Assembly (NCBI RefSeq): GCF_025822605.1
Contig: NZ_JACKTY010000030.1
Location: 186,001 to 250,000 of the forward strand
Direction: 5' to 3'
Origin: Mycolicibacterium komossense
GTDB lineage: Bacteria > Actinomycetota > Actinomycetes > Mycobacteriales > Mycobacteriaceae
Length of the DNA: 64,000 nucleotides
The notes beneath the pieces are model-generated. The model searched no databases. It was not told the DNA's origin and was given only the letters and a program-made list of their open reading frames with translations. Positions 39,548-48,253 of the stretch are shown in pieces. How positions within the stretch are numbered: the first letter of the stretch is position 1; each line of letters opens with the position of its first letter. A program made the position numbers and the translations under genes.

Positions 39548-40810
39548 GTGCGTTCGGTTGAAGAACAGCAGGCCCGGGTTCAGGCGGCTGCGGTAGCCCC
39601 CAGGCCGGTTCGTGTTGCGATAGCCGAGGCGCAGGGCCTGATGTGCGCCGAGGAAGTCGTGACCGAAAGGCCGCTGCCCGGTTTCGACCAGGCCGCGATC
39701 GATGGATATGCGGTCCGCAGCGTCGACGTCTTCGGCGTCGGTGAACCCGGTGGCCCGGATGGCGACCATGCAGGCGGTGAGATCAGTCTCCCGGTGATGG
39801 GGGCCATCGACGCAGGTACCCGGACGCCGAGCCGGTTGCAGCCCAAACAGGCGGCTAGGGTCCAGACCGGCGCGCCGATGCCGACACTCGCCGACGCCGT
39901 GCTGCCGCTGCGCTGGACAGACGGCGGGCAGTCGCGGGTGCGGGTGCTGCGCGGGGTCCGGTCGGGCGCCTATGTGCGGCGGACCGGCGACGACGTCCAG
40001 CCCGGAGATGTCGCGGTGCGGTCGGGAACCATCATCGGCGCCGCCCAGGTCGGTCTGCTGGCCGCGGTCGGCCGGGAGCGGGTGTTGGTGCACCCTCGGC
40101 CCCGCCTGTCGGTGTTGTGCGTCGGCGGTGAGCTGGTCGACATCTCCCGTACCCCAGGGAACGGGCAGGTTTACGACGTCAATTCCTATGCGCTGGCGGC
40201 CGCCGCACGCGACGCCGGTGCCGAGGTGAACCGGGTGGGCATCGTCGACAATGATCCCAAGGGGCTCAAAGAGGCGGTCGAGGGTCAGCTCAGCCGGGCC
40301 GAGATCGTCATCATCGCCGGGGCGGTCGGTGGTGCGGCCGCCGAAGGTGTGCGTGCGGTGTTGTCGGAGCTGGGTGAGATGGAGGTGACCCGCATCGCGA
40401 TGCACCCGGGCTCCGTGCAGGGGTTCGGTCAGCTCGGTCGCGACGCAGTCCCGGTGTTCCTCCTGCCTGCCAATCCGGTCAGCGCGCTGGTGGTCTTCGA
40501 AGTGATGGTGCGTCCGCTGATCCGGCTGTCGTTGGGTAAGCGGCAGCCGACCCGCCGGATAGTCCAGGCGCGTGCGATCGCCCCGATCTCGTCGGTGCGC
40601 GGCCGCAAGGGATTCCTGCGCGGGCAGTTGATGCGCGATCAGGACACCGGTGAGTACTTGGTGCAGGCACTGGGCGGCGCGCCGGGTTCGTCATCGCATT
40701 TGTTAGCCACACTGGCCGAAGCGAACTGCCTCGTCGTGGTGCCCAGCGAGGCCGAGCAGATTCGTACCGGCGAGGTCGTCGACGTCGCCTTCCTGGCCCA
40801 GCGCGGCTGA
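39548..40810 (+). CDS. moeA1: MoeA-family gephyrin-like protein (MoeA1/Glp)
   Basis: 420 residues from GTG 39548 behind AAAGG. MoeA domain order is complete: N-terminal domain with ERPLPGFDQAAIDGYAVRS, the MoaB-like domain with CVGGELVD and GQVYDVNSYAL, and the beta-barrel C-terminus. By eye, the catalytic loop GGVSVGEADY of enzymatic MoeA is replaced by GAVGGAAAEG, removing the catalytic Asp, and GLPGNPVSA reads LLPANPVSA. In Corynebacterium the protein of this locus, Glp, acts with membrane receptor GlpR in cell division and FtsZ binding; synteny suggests the same here. Confidence 0.9.
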   Translation: MRSVEEQQARVQAAAVAPRPVRVAIAEAQGLMCAEEVVTERPLPGFDQAAIDGYAVRSVDVFGVGEPGGPDGDHAGGEISLPVMGAIDAGTRTPSRLQPKQAARVQTGAPMPTLADAVLPLRWTDGGQSRVRVLRGVRSGAYVRRTGDDVQPGDVAVRSGTIIGAAQVGLLAAVGRERVLVHPRPRLSVLCVGGELVDISRTPGNGQVYDVNSYALAAAARDAGAEVNRVGIVDNDPKGLKEAVEGQLSRAEIVIIAGAVGGAAAEGVRAVLSELGEMEVTRIAMHPGSVQGFGQLGRDAVPVFLLPANPVSALVVFEVMVRPLIRLSLGKRQPTRRIVQARAIAPISSVRGRKGFLRGQLMRDQDTGEYLVQALGGAPGSSSHLLATLAEANCLVVVPSEAEQIRTGEVVDVAFLAQRG

Positions 40811-40823
40811 GCTAGCAGTCGAC

Positions 40824-41477
40824 GTGAGTTTCTGGCGTTCGAGTGCCATGCATCCTGGCTGGCCGATGGTGGTCGGGCCGTTGCGGGTGCCCGCCGGAGT
40901 GACCCAGTTGCGCCCGGTTCGGATGCGCGATGCCGCCCAGTGGAGCCGCATCCGCAGTGCCGACCGAGCGAATCTGGAACCGTGGGAACCCAGCGCCGAC
41001 CTGGATTGGGCTGTGCGTCATTCAATTTCGGCGTGGCCCTCGGTGTGTTCCGGGCTGCGGGCCGAGGCGCGCAATGGCCGGATGCTGCCGTATGTCATCG
41101 AGGTCGACGGGCAGTTCGCCGGTCAGCTGACGATCGGCAACGTCACTCATGGCGCGCTGCGGTCGGCGTGGATCGGCTACTGGGTGCACAGTGAGCTGAC
41201 CGGGCAGGGCGTCGCCACTGCCGCCCTGGCACTCGGTCTTGACCACAGCTTCGGGCCCGTGATGCTGCACCGCGTCGAGGCGACGGTGCGGCCGGAGAAT
41301 GCCGCGAGTCGAAAAGTACTGGCCAAAGCGGGCTTTCGCGAAGAGGGCCTGCTGCGCAACTATCTCGACGTCGACGGGGCGTGGCGGGATCACCTGCTGG
41401 TGGCGCTGACCGTGGAGGAAGTATCGGGGTCGGTGGCCGCATCGCTGGTCCGGGCCGGTCGCGCCAGCTGGGCTTGA
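40824..41477 (+). CDS. rimJ: GNAT-family N-acetyltransferase RimJ-like
   Basis: 217 residues from GTG 40824. The RimJ/RimL type of GNAT fold is shown by LRPVRMRDAAQWSRIRSADR, the acetyl-CoA loop SELTGQGVATAALALGLDH, and NAASRKVLAKAGFREEGLLR. It probably acetylates protein N-termini or a small amine. It sits 13 bases after glp and before glpR, an arrangement conserved across Corynebacteriales. Confidence 0.9.
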   Translation: MSFWRSSAMHPGWPMVVGPLRVPAGVTQLRPVRMRDAAQWSRIRSADRANLEPWEPSADLDWAVRHSISAWPSVCSGLRAEARNGRMLPYVIEVDGQFAGQLTIGNVTHGALRSAWIGYWVHSELTGQGVATAALALGLDHSFGPVMLHRVEATVRPENAASRKVLAKAGFREEGLLRNYLDVDGAWRDHLLVALTVEEVSGSVAASLVRAGRASWA

Positions 41478-42041
41478 GCCGTCTACGTCCAGATCGACAT
41501 GAGGGTCGTGGAAAGCGCGGTTTCACAACCATCGCGCCGGACTCGCCGCGCCCGGCGACGATTGCGGGCCTGCCGGTCCACATCCAGGCCGCGTAGGTCG
41601 GGGTGAACAGGTTCTGCTCGGCATTCTTCGGCAGGGGGATGCGCGGGTACGGTTGCGAACGGCGTCACCGCAGAGTTCTGCGGGTCCGGACCCTGTCCGC
41701 AGTGGCCTGCGTCCTGATAATCGGCTTCGACATGCCCGAATGGTGCGAAGACCGGCCGACGCGCACCCCCTCCCGGCGGACCCGCCGCAGCAATCTGTGG
41801 GCGAACCCGTGACTGGGTATGGCAGGCGAGTTCGGCGGGAGGGTTGGCTTTTCGCCGAACTCGCGACCCTGGTGTCCAACTGGCGACAGGGCCCAGGGAG
41901 TCCAAATCTTGTTACTAATGTGACATTTGTGACTAATGGTGCTTGTCACAGACGAATTACAGGTGTGTAATTGTCTCGGCGCGCCGCACCCGGATGCGCT
42001 GGTCGGGAGACCTAGCCTGGAGGGGAAAGGAGCTTGCCGCC
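41478..42041. other. 564-bp intergenic region before glpR
   Basis: No gene is supported; frames on both strands lack good starts. It ends in an AT-rich promoter-like stretch with three 9-bp repeats (listed separately) and a GAAAGGAG ribosome binding site for the next gene. The long gap suggests glpR has its own promoter. Confidence 0.5.
41911..41937 (+). repeat. Three 9-bp repeats in the glpR promoter region
   Basis: GTTACTAAT, GTGACATTT and GTGACTAAT follow each other without a gap. An inverted GTCACA lies at 41945-41950. The pattern of GT(G/T)AC every 9 bp is regulator-like and stands out as AT-rich. The binding protein is not known; a division-linked regulator such as MtrA is one guess. 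Confidence 0.6.
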
Positions 42042-43142
42042 ATGCCAAGCATCCCCCAATCGTTGCTCTGGATCTCACTCGTGGTGCTCTGGCTGTTTGT
42101 GCTGGTGCCCATGCTCATCAACCGGCGCGACACAGTGCGTCGCACCAGTGACGTCGCGCTGGCCACCCGAGTGCTCAACACCGGCGGTCGCGCCGCGCGT
42201 TTGATCAAACGTGGCAAACCCGCGGCCGGGCACCGCAGCGACCCCGACTGGCAGCCCACCTCCGTACATGAGGACGACGAAGCCGACGACTTCGACGAGG
42301 AGAAGACGGGGCCGGTTGTGGTGACCGGCAAGCCCTCTCGCGTCCGGTCGGTCGCCGTGGTGACGTCGCTGGCCGAAGAGACCGAACCCGACTATCTGGA
42401 CGTCGACGTCGTCGACGAGGACTCCGGCGCCCTCCCGGTCGGACGGATTCGGACCGAGGCAGCTTCCGAACCCGTCGCGCAAGCCGAGGAACCGCAGCTC
42501 CCGTTCGACGACGGCGCCGACACCGAGGGCATCAGAGCGCAGACCAACGACGCTTCCACCGACGAGACTGACGACACCGCCGAGACTCCTGCCGCTGCCG
42601 CCGACGACACTGTCGATGGCAGCGCCGACGAGTACGAGTACGTCGAGGACACCTCCGGCCTGGAAGCCGAGGAAGAGCCGGCGACGACCGTCGGCCGGCG
42701 GCTGTCCGGAGCCTCCCGGGTGCACAGCCTGGAGTCGAAGACCGCGGCCGCCGTCACCGCCCGCAAGTACAAGTTCCGCAAGCGGGTGCTGCTGACGATG
42801 GCGACCCTGCTGGTCTTCACTGCCGCCGCCGCGTTCCTGGTGACGCCCAGCTCCTGGTACCTGTGCTGTGTGGTCGGCGCGATCACGCTGCTCTACCTGG
42901 CATACCTACGCCGTCAGACTCGGATCGAGGAGCGCCTGCGCCGTCGTCGCATGCAGCGGATGGCCCGGTCGCGCCTCGGGGTGGAAAACACCCACGACAA
43001 CGATCTCGACGTCGTGCCTGCGCGGTTGCGTCAGCCCGGCGCGGCCGTACTGGAGATCGACGACGAGGACCCGGCGTTCGAGCATCTGGACTACGTACCG
43101 TTTTCCCGCGAGTACTCGCTGCCGCACGCCGCGGGGCAGTGA
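42042..43142 (+). CDS. glpR: Membrane protein GlpR (Rv0996-like), partner of Glp
   Basis: 366 residues from ATG 42042. One helix near the N-terminus (LLWISLVVLWLFVLVPML) is followed by a roughly 200-residue acidic cytoplasmic region rich in Asp, Glu, Thr and Ala. Two helices come next (VLLTMATLLVFTAAAAFLV and WYLCCVVGAITLLYLAYL), then a basic C-terminal part (RIEERLRRRRMQRMARSR). The order galU-glp-rimJ-glpR is that of the corynebacterial division locus, in which GlpR recruits Glp to the membrane. The acidic region has strong length and sequence drift, as expected for a linker. Confidence 0.87.
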   Translation: MPSIPQSLLWISLVVLWLFVLVPMLINRRDTVRRTSDVALATRVLNTGGRAARLIKRGKPAAGHRSDPDWQPTSVHEDDEADDFDEEKTGPVVVTGKPSRVRSVAVVTSLAEETEPDYLDVDVVDEDSGALPVGRIRTEAASEPVAQAEEPQLPFDDGADTEGIRAQTNDASTDETDDTAETPAAAADDTVDGSADEYEYVEDTSGLEAEEEPATTVGRRLSGASRVHSLESKTAAAVTARKYKFRKRVLLTMATLLVFTAAAAFLVTPSSWYLCCVVGAITLLYLAYLRRQTRIEERLRRRRMQRMARSRLGVENTHDNDLDVVPARLRQPGAAVLEIDDEDPAFEHLDYVPFSREYSLPHAAGQ

Positions 43143-43192
43143 CCGGCGGTTTTCGGTTGACGCCTGCAGGCTGGTAGCGTGCTAGCGGTCAA

Positions 43193-43265
43193 GGGGCTAT
43201 GGCGCAGTTGGTAGCGCGCCTCGTTCGCATCGAGGAGGTCAGGGGTTCGAATCCCCTTAGCTCCA
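43193..43265 (+). tRNA. tRNA-Ala (anticodon CGC)
   Basis: 73 nt with acceptor stem GGGGCTA/TAGCTCC, D-arm GCGCAGTTGGTAGCGC, anticodon stem CCTCG/CGAGG around TTCGCAT (anticodon CGC), and T-arm AGGGGTTCGAATCCCCT. The 3' CCA is not encoded. It reads the Ala codon GCG. Confidence 0.97.
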
Positions 43266-43272
43266 CCCTTGA

Positions 43273-43302
43273 GATGGCAGGTCAGGAAACTGGCCTGCCA
43301 TC
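43273..43302 (+). terminator. Terminator of tRNA-Ala
   Basis: GATGGCAGGTCAG pairs with CTGGCCTGCCATC (12 Watson-Crick pairs and one G-T) around a GAAA tetraloop, 7 bases after the tRNA. Confidence 0.85.
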
Positions 43303-43512
43303 GGTGTTTCCGGGGTCCCTCACAGGCGGGGCTGGCGGCCCGGCCTTGAGCACGGGAGCCGCTCGGCGCCGCAGCATGGGGTTCTGGTGAGAATTCCCTA
43401 CGGTTGCTCTGGCATCCCTTGTCAGATGCCGTCCACGCCACCACAGTAGTGGGTGGACCGGGGTCTCCTGCCTCTCAGGATCTGTCAGCCCCGGTCTGCA
43501 AAGCGATTCAGG

Positions 43513-43550
43513 GACCCGGCCCGTCACAGCACCGCTGTGGCGGGCCGGTC
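43513..43550 (+). other. GC-rich hairpin
   Basis: GCCCGTCACAGC pairs with GCTGTGGCGGGC (one G-T) around ACC, extended by a flanking CCG/CGG. It has no U tract and its role is unknown. Confidence 0.45.
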
Positions 43551-43960
43551 ACTGTCTTACCGTCGGCGGCGATGGCACCGTCTGAAAGTCCAAAAAGCCG
43601 CGTGATTCAGTCAATTGGCGCCCCGTCACCCGCGACCAGCCGGGTGGCTTCACTGCTGGCGGTACCCGCGTCTGGTCTGTCTGTTCGGCTGACCCCAGCG
43701 CCCTGAGTGACAGGGGCGGCGCCGAGGTTTCGGTGAACCGGGGTCGAGCGCGCGACCTAATCGCCGCAGCAGCGCAACACGCGCGGGGTAGTCCGTCGGG
43801 TGGGTTTGCTGGACGCGGGCCGCTCAGTAGCCGGCTGTCCATCCGGTGACGCTGGGACCGGTCCTTGCATCAAGGGGGTTCTGTTGTTACCCCGATGGGT
43901 AGGCACTCCCGCAGCCCAGTCTGTAAGGGTTGGATGGACTGGAGACGAAAGGACATTTCT

Positions 43961-44995
43961 ATGCGCGCGACCCTGATGTACGGCGCCCACGACGTTCGGA
44001 TCGAGACGGTGCCCGATGCGACGCTGCGGGAACCCACTGATGCACTCGTCCGGATCACCGCGTCCTGTATCTGCGGTAGCGATCTGTGGCCGTACGGATC
44101 GATGCCGGCCACCGAGCGTGGCCGCCGGATGGGCCACGAGTTCATCGGCGTCGTAGAGGACTTCGGCTCGGAGGTATCGGGACTCAAGAAGGGCGATCTC
44201 GTCGTCGCCCCGTTCCTGTGGGCCGACAACACCTGCGACTTCTGCCAGGAAGGCCTACAGAGCTCCTGCCGGCACGGCGGCGGCTGGGGCTCGAAGAATG
44301 TCGACGGCGGCCAGGGGGAGGCCGTGCGGGTCCCGCAGGCGCAAGGCACGTTGGTGAAACTGCCGGTCGCGCCGGACTCCGTGCTGATACCGTCGCTGCT
44401 GACACTTTCCGATGTGTTCTGCACCGGGCACCACTGCGCCGTCACCGCCGGCGTCGGTCCACGCACCACCGTCACCGTGATCGGGGACGGCGCCGTCGGA
44501 TTGTCCGCAGTGTTGGCTGCCAAACGCCTTGGCGCCGAGCAGATCATCCTGATGGGGCGGCACAAGGTCCGGACCGATCTGGGGCGCGAATTCGGCGCGA
44601 CGGAAGTGGTCGCCGAACGCGGTAGCGAAGGTATCGAGCGGGTCCGGGAATTGACCGGCGGTGACGGGACGCACACCGTGCTGGAATGCGTCGGGACCAA
44701 TCCGTCGCTGGCGACGGCGTTCGGCGTGGCCCGCGCCGGCGGCTTCGTCAGCCGGGTCGGTGTGCCTCAGGACAACGAGATCCCCTTCGGTGTACCGGAA
44801 TTCATGCGTAATGTCACCCTCACCGGCGGTGTCGCACCTGCACGGGCCTATATCGAGGAACTCATGCCCGATATCCTCGACGGCACCGTCGAGCCGGGGA
44901 AGGTCTTCGACCGCACGATCGGAATCGACGAGATCCCCGAGGGCTACCAGGCGATGGCGGATCGTCAGGCCCTCAAAGTCCTGATCCGTCCGTGA
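43961..44995 (+). CDS. Zinc-dependent alcohol dehydrogenase family protein
   Basis: 344 residues from ATG 43961 behind AAAGGA. The MDR/ADH signs are the catalytic-zinc Cys and His (CICGSDLW, GHEFIG), a partial structural-zinc loop (CDFCQEGLQSSC with one more Cys), and the Rossmann motif VTVIGDGAVGLSAVLAAKRLGA. Of the four structural Cys only three are obvious. It probably oxidises an alcohol or reduces an aldehyde with NAD(P); the substrate is unknown. A candidate terminator follows. Confidence 0.88.
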   Translation: MRATLMYGAHDVRIETVPDATLREPTDALVRITASCICGSDLWPYGSMPATERGRRMGHEFIGVVEDFGSEVSGLKKGDLVVAPFLWADNTCDFCQEGLQSSCRHGGGWGSKNVDGGQGEAVRVPQAQGTLVKLPVAPDSVLIPSLLTLSDVFCTGHHCAVTAGVGPRTTVTVIGDGAVGLSAVLAAKRLGAEQIILMGRHKVRTDLGREFGATEVVAERGSEGIERVRELTGGDGTHTVLECVGTNPSLATAFGVARAGGFVSRVGVPQDNEIPFGVPEFMRNVTLTGGVAPARAYIEELMPDILDGTVEPGKVFDRTIGIDEIPEGYQAMADRQALKVLIRP

Positions 44996-45012
44996 CTTTC
45001 GACAAGCGGACT

Positions 45013-45039
45013 GAGACGGTCGGGGGGATCGGCCGTCTC
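45013..45039 (+). terminator. Possible terminator after the dehydrogenase gene
   Basis: GAGACGG pairs with CCGTCTC around a 13-base G-rich loop, 18 bases after the stop. It is short, and no T run follows. Confidence 0.35.
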
Positions 45040-45061
45040 TAGTTCGGCGCGGACTGCCGCG

Positions 45062-45613
45062 GTGATCTGGCTGCTGGGCGCGGGGGTATACGTGGTCTGT
45101 GAGGCCGTCGCGGCCGCGGGCAAGCCGGGCTACCGGTATGCCACGAACTACATCAGCGATCTCGGCACGTCCGCGGTGATGAACGTCGGCGCCTTCGCCC
45201 TGCACGGTCTGCTGTTCGCGCTCGGGGCGGTGGTCGCGGTGCGCGCCCATCCGGGGACCGGCGGGGTCGGCCGGGGGTTCCTGCTCGCCGCCGCCGCCAA
45301 CGCCGTAGGCAACGTGATGGTCGGCAGCTTTCCCAGCGGTTCACCCGGCTCGGTTGCGCTGCATGTCGTCGGCGCCGCGCTGGCCATCGTCGGTGGCAAC
45401 ATCGCCGTGCTCCTCGTCGGGGTCGGCGGTCGCCGGATCGGATTGCCGCAGAACTACTCTCGTGCCAGTGTGGCCCTGGGCGTCTTCGGCATCTGCTGCC
45501 TGGCGGCGCTGACGATGTTTCCGGTCGGGTTCGTCGAGCGCGGCGCGGTCTACCCGATCATCGTATGGCAGGCGATGACCGGCGTCGCGATCCTGCGCCA
45601 GGTCAGCCGATGA
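45062..45613 (+). CDS. DUF998-like integral membrane protein
   Basis: 183 residues from GTG 45062 with no strong ribosome binding site; no better in-frame start exists upstream. Six hydrophobic segments are spread over the chain (for example VIWLLGAGVYVVCEAVAA, ALHGLLFALGAVVAV, VALGVFGICCLAALTMFP). YATNYISDLG after the first helix is the DUF998 signature. The function is unknown. It overlaps the convergent permease gene by 11 bp. Confidence 0.75.
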   Translation: MIWLLGAGVYVVCEAVAAAGKPGYRYATNYISDLGTSAVMNVGAFALHGLLFALGAVVAVRAHPGTGGVGRGFLLAAAANAVGNVMVGSFPSGSPGSVALHVVGAALAIVGGNIAVLLVGVGGRRIGLPQNYSRASVALGVFGICCLAALTMFPVGFVERGAVYPIIVWQAMTGVAILRQVSR

Positions 45614-46361
45614 CCGCGGCGGCGCGCGTCACCCGTCCGCGGGACACCAGTTCGCCGACCACCACCACCCCGCACGTCTGCGACAACAGCAGCGCGACCA
45701 GAACGAGCACCTGCACCGCACCGGCTTGGGCCGCGGATCCCGTGGCCAGCAGCACGCCGACGAAGGCGCCGGGCAGGGTGACCAGACCGGCGGTTCTGGC
45801 CTGGTCGAGATTCGGCAGCAGCGAATCGCGAATCGGCCGTTCCACCACTTCCTTGCGCGAATCTCGTTCTGACAGTCCCAGACTGAGCGCCGCCTCCACC
45901 TCACCGTTGCGCTGATTCAGCGCGTCGAGCGCCCGCCGGGCGGCGACCGCGGTGGCGGTCATCGTGCCGCCGAGCACGATGCCGAAGACCGGGACGATGG
46001 CGAAGCCCGAGACAGGCACCACCCCGGACAACAGCAGTAACGGAATCACCGCGAGCATCCCGGCACCGAGCGCGGCCGCCAGCCACCATGAACCTCGATC
46101 GGCCTGGCTGCGCCGCGCTGCCGTCACGGTTGCCACGGCGAACATCACCGTCAGCACCAGCATCGACGACCACAGGTGAGTCATCGCCGCGGCCAGCACC
46201 ATGGCGACCGCGGCCAACTGCAGTGCGGCACGGGCACCGGCCCGCGGGACGATCCACGGCGAACTCCGCAGGAAGACGCGGCTGAGCACACCGGCGGCGA
46301 TCGCCATCACCACACACACGACCACCAGGGGAACACCCAGCACCGGTTCGGAATTGCTCAC
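45603..46361 (-). CDS. FetB/UPF0014-type ABC permease-like membrane protein
   Basis: 252 residues from GTG 46361 (VSNSEPVLG); the frame is open upstream but antisense to the acetyltransferase gene. Seven hydrophobic segments, with the family signature GIVLGGTMTATAVAARRALDAL and RDSLLPNLDQARTAGLVTLPGAFVGVLL. Relatives include E. coli FetB, the membrane part of an iron exporter. The matching ATP-binding subunit (FetA) is not adjacent. Function is by resemblance. Confidence 0.85.
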   Translation of the reverse strand: MSNSEPVLGVPLVVVCVVMAIAAGVLSRVFLRSSPWIVPRAGARAALQLAAVAMVLAAAMTHLWSSMLVLTVMFAVATVTAARRSQADRGSWWLAAALGAGMLAVIPLLLLSGVVPVSGFAIVPVFGIVLGGTMTATAVAARRALDALNQRNGEVEAALSLGLSERDSRKEVVERPIRDSLLPNLDQARTAGLVTLPGAFVGVLLATGSAAQAGAVQVLVLVALLLSQTCGVVVVGELVSRGRVTRAAAVIG

Positions 46362-46425
46362 CCCATCAGTGTGGACGCACGTACGCTCGGTGCCATCGGC
46401 AGGAGATAGCTGGGGTGTCTGGGAT

Positions 46426-47430
46426 ATGTCCGAACTGACGGAGTTGCAGGCGAAAGACCTCGCCACCATGGAGGTCTTCGCCGGTTGCCGCGTCAGCGAC
46501 CTGATCCCGCTCGCCGAGCAGCTCCAGCCGCTGCGGTCCGCCCCCGGCGAGGACCTGATGCTCCAGGGTGAGCCGGCGGTGTCGTTCCTGTTGATCTCGT
46601 CGGGCCGCGTCGAGGTCCGCCATGTCTGTGACGACGGCGTCCTGATGATCGGCGAGGTGTCCGCGGGCCGGGTCGTCGGCGAGATGGCCTTGCTGCGCGA
46701 CAAACCGCGCACCGCGACGGTCACCACGACCGAAGCGCTGACCGGCTGGATCGGCGACACCGCGGCGTTCGCGTGCATGGCCGACATTCCGGGCGTCAAG
46801 GACCGGCTGGTGCGCACGGCGCGCCAGCGGCTGGCATCCTTCATCACTCCGGTGCCGGTGCGGCTGCGCGACGGCACCGCGCTGCTGTTACGCCCGGTGC
46901 TGCCCGGGGACAGCGCCAGGGCCACCAAAGGCCCCGTCGAATTCTCCAGCGAGACGCTGTACCGGCGGTTCATGACGACCCGCGAGCCGACCCAGGCGCT
47001 GATGGACTATCTGTTCGAAGTCGACTACGTCGACCATTTCGTCTGGGTGATGATCGATCCGGCCGAGGAGCTGGACAATATCGTCGCCGACGCCAGGTTC
47101 GTGCGCGACGAAGCCGACCCGACGGTGGCCGAGATAGCGTTCATCGTCGGTGACGACTACCAGGGCAAGGGGGTGGGGTCGTTCCTGATGAAGGCGCTGG
47201 CTGTCGCTGCCAGGATCGACGGCGTCGAGAAATTCTCTGCACGTGTGCTTTCCGACAACCTGGCGATGCGCTCGATACTCGACGAGTTCGGTGCATTCTG
47301 GGTACGAGAGGATGTGGGTGTGGTGACAACGGTGATCGATGTGCCCGACCGACGCGACGTCCATCTGCCTCGGCAATTGATCGAGCAGATCCGCAGCGTC
47401 GCCCGCCAGGTGATCGAGGCGGTGGGTTGA
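46426..47430 (+). CDS. cAMP-regulated protein lysine acetyltransferase (KATms/Rv0998-like)
   Basis: 334 residues from ATG 46426. The N-terminal cyclic-nucleotide domain has the phosphate-binding cassette GRVVGEMALLRDKPRTATV. The C-terminal GNAT domain has VAEIAFIVGDDYQGKGVGSFLM, including the acetyl-CoA loop and the catalytic-type Glu. In M. smegmatis and M. tuberculosis the orthologues acetylate lysines of metabolic enzymes and a universal stress protein when cAMP binds. It starts 64 bases from the divergent permease gene, and the AroE-like gene follows after one base. Confidence 0.94.
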   Translation: MSELTELQAKDLATMEVFAGCRVSDLIPLAEQLQPLRSAPGEDLMLQGEPAVSFLLISSGRVEVRHVCDDGVLMIGEVSAGRVVGEMALLRDKPRTATVTTTEALTGWIGDTAAFACMADIPGVKDRLVRTARQRLASFITPVPVRLRDGTALLLRPVLPGDSARATKGPVEFSSETLYRRFMTTREPTQALMDYLFEVDYVDHFVWVMIDPAEELDNIVADARFVRDEADPTVAEIAFIVGDDYQGKGVGSFLMKALAVAARIDGVEKFSARVLSDNLAMRSILDEFGAFWVREDVGVVTTVIDVPDRRDVHLPRQLIEQIRSVARQVIEAVG

Positions 47431-47431
47431 G

Positions 47432-48253
47432 ATGGCGAGACCACCGCTGAACAAGGACACCACGCTGTGTATCTCGCTGGCCGCGCGACCGAGCAACATC
47501 GGCACGCGGTTCCACAACTATCTTTACGACCGGCTCGGGATCGACTTCATCTACAAGGCATTCACCACGACCGATATCGCCGCGGCGATCGGCGGTGTGC
47601 GGGCGCTTGGCATCCGCGGCTGCTCCGTGTCGATGCCCTTCAAGGAGGACGTGCTGGCGTTGGTCGACCACGTGGACGACTCCGCACGAGCCATCCATTC
47701 CGTCAACACCATCGTCAACGACGACGGGGTGCTGACCGCGTCCAATACCGACTATGTCGCGGTGGAGCGCCTGATCGCCGAACACGGATTGCAGTCCGAC
47801 CAGACGGTGCTGATCCACGGCAGTGGCGGGATGGCCAAGGCTGTTGGATCTGCCTTCCGGGACAACGGTTTTCGCGACGGAACCGTAGTGGCTCGCAACG
47901 AGTCGGTCGGTCCCGAACTGGCCGATCAGCTCGGCTATCGCTGGCGCTCGCATGTCGGCGGCGCGGCGGCGTCAATCATCGTCAACGTCACCCCGGTGGG
48001 CATGGCCGGCGGCGCCGAGGAGCACGACAGCCCGTTCCCCGCGGAGCTGATCGCGGCCGCCGACACGGTGTTCGATGTGGTGGCACTGCCATCGGAGACA
48101 CCGCTGATCCTCGCGGCCAGAGCGGCCGGCAAACCCGTGATCACCGGCGCTGAAGTCATCGCGCTGCAGGCCGCCGAGCAGTTCGAGCGATACACCGGGG
48201 TGCGGCCGACTCCGGAGCTGGTAGCGGAGGCGTCGAAGATCTCGCGCGCTTAG
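47432..48253 (+). CDS. Shikimate dehydrogenase-like protein with altered substrate site
   Basis: 273 residues, one base after the acetyltransferase gene. The AroE fold is shown by SVSMPFKEDVL (catalytic-type Lys), SNTDYVAVERL (Asp) and the NAD(P) loop LIHGSGGMAKAVGSAF. The Ser-x-Ser substrate motif of true shikimate dehydrogenases near the N-terminus is replaced in ARPSNIGTRFHN, so shikimate is probably not the substrate. It is likely a quinate- or aminoshikimate-like or unrelated hydroxy-acid dehydrogenase. Pathway unknown. Confidence 0.85.
   Translation: MARPPLNKDTTLCISLAARPSNIGTRFHNYLYDRLGIDFIYKAFTTTDIAAAIGGVRALGIRGCSVSMPFKEDVLALVDHVDDSARAIHSVNTIVNDDGVLTASNTDYVAVERLIAEHGLQSDQTVLIHGSGGMAKAVGSAFRDNGFRDGTVVARNESVGPELADQLGYRWRSHVGGAAASIIVNVTPVGMAGGAEEHDSPFPAELIAAADTVFDVVALPSETPLILAARAAGKPVITGAEVIALQAAEQFERYTGVRPTPELVAEASKISRA

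Larger units (their letters stand above)
43266..43960. other. 695-bp gap after tRNA-Ala
   Basis: No credible gene is found. It contains the tRNA terminator (43273-43302) and a second GC-rich hairpin at 43513-43550. tRNA genes are common integration sites, but no integrase, direct repeat of the tRNA 3' end or change in composition is visible. Confidence 0.5.

Noticed and set aside
41483..41905. 140-codon minus-strand frame between rimJ and glpR
   Set aside because: Arg/Pro-rich, no ribosome binding site and no motif; treated as non-coding.
43266..43960. Possible integrated element beside tRNA-Ala
   Set aside because: No integrase, no duplicated tRNA end and no composition shift; only hairpins are visible.
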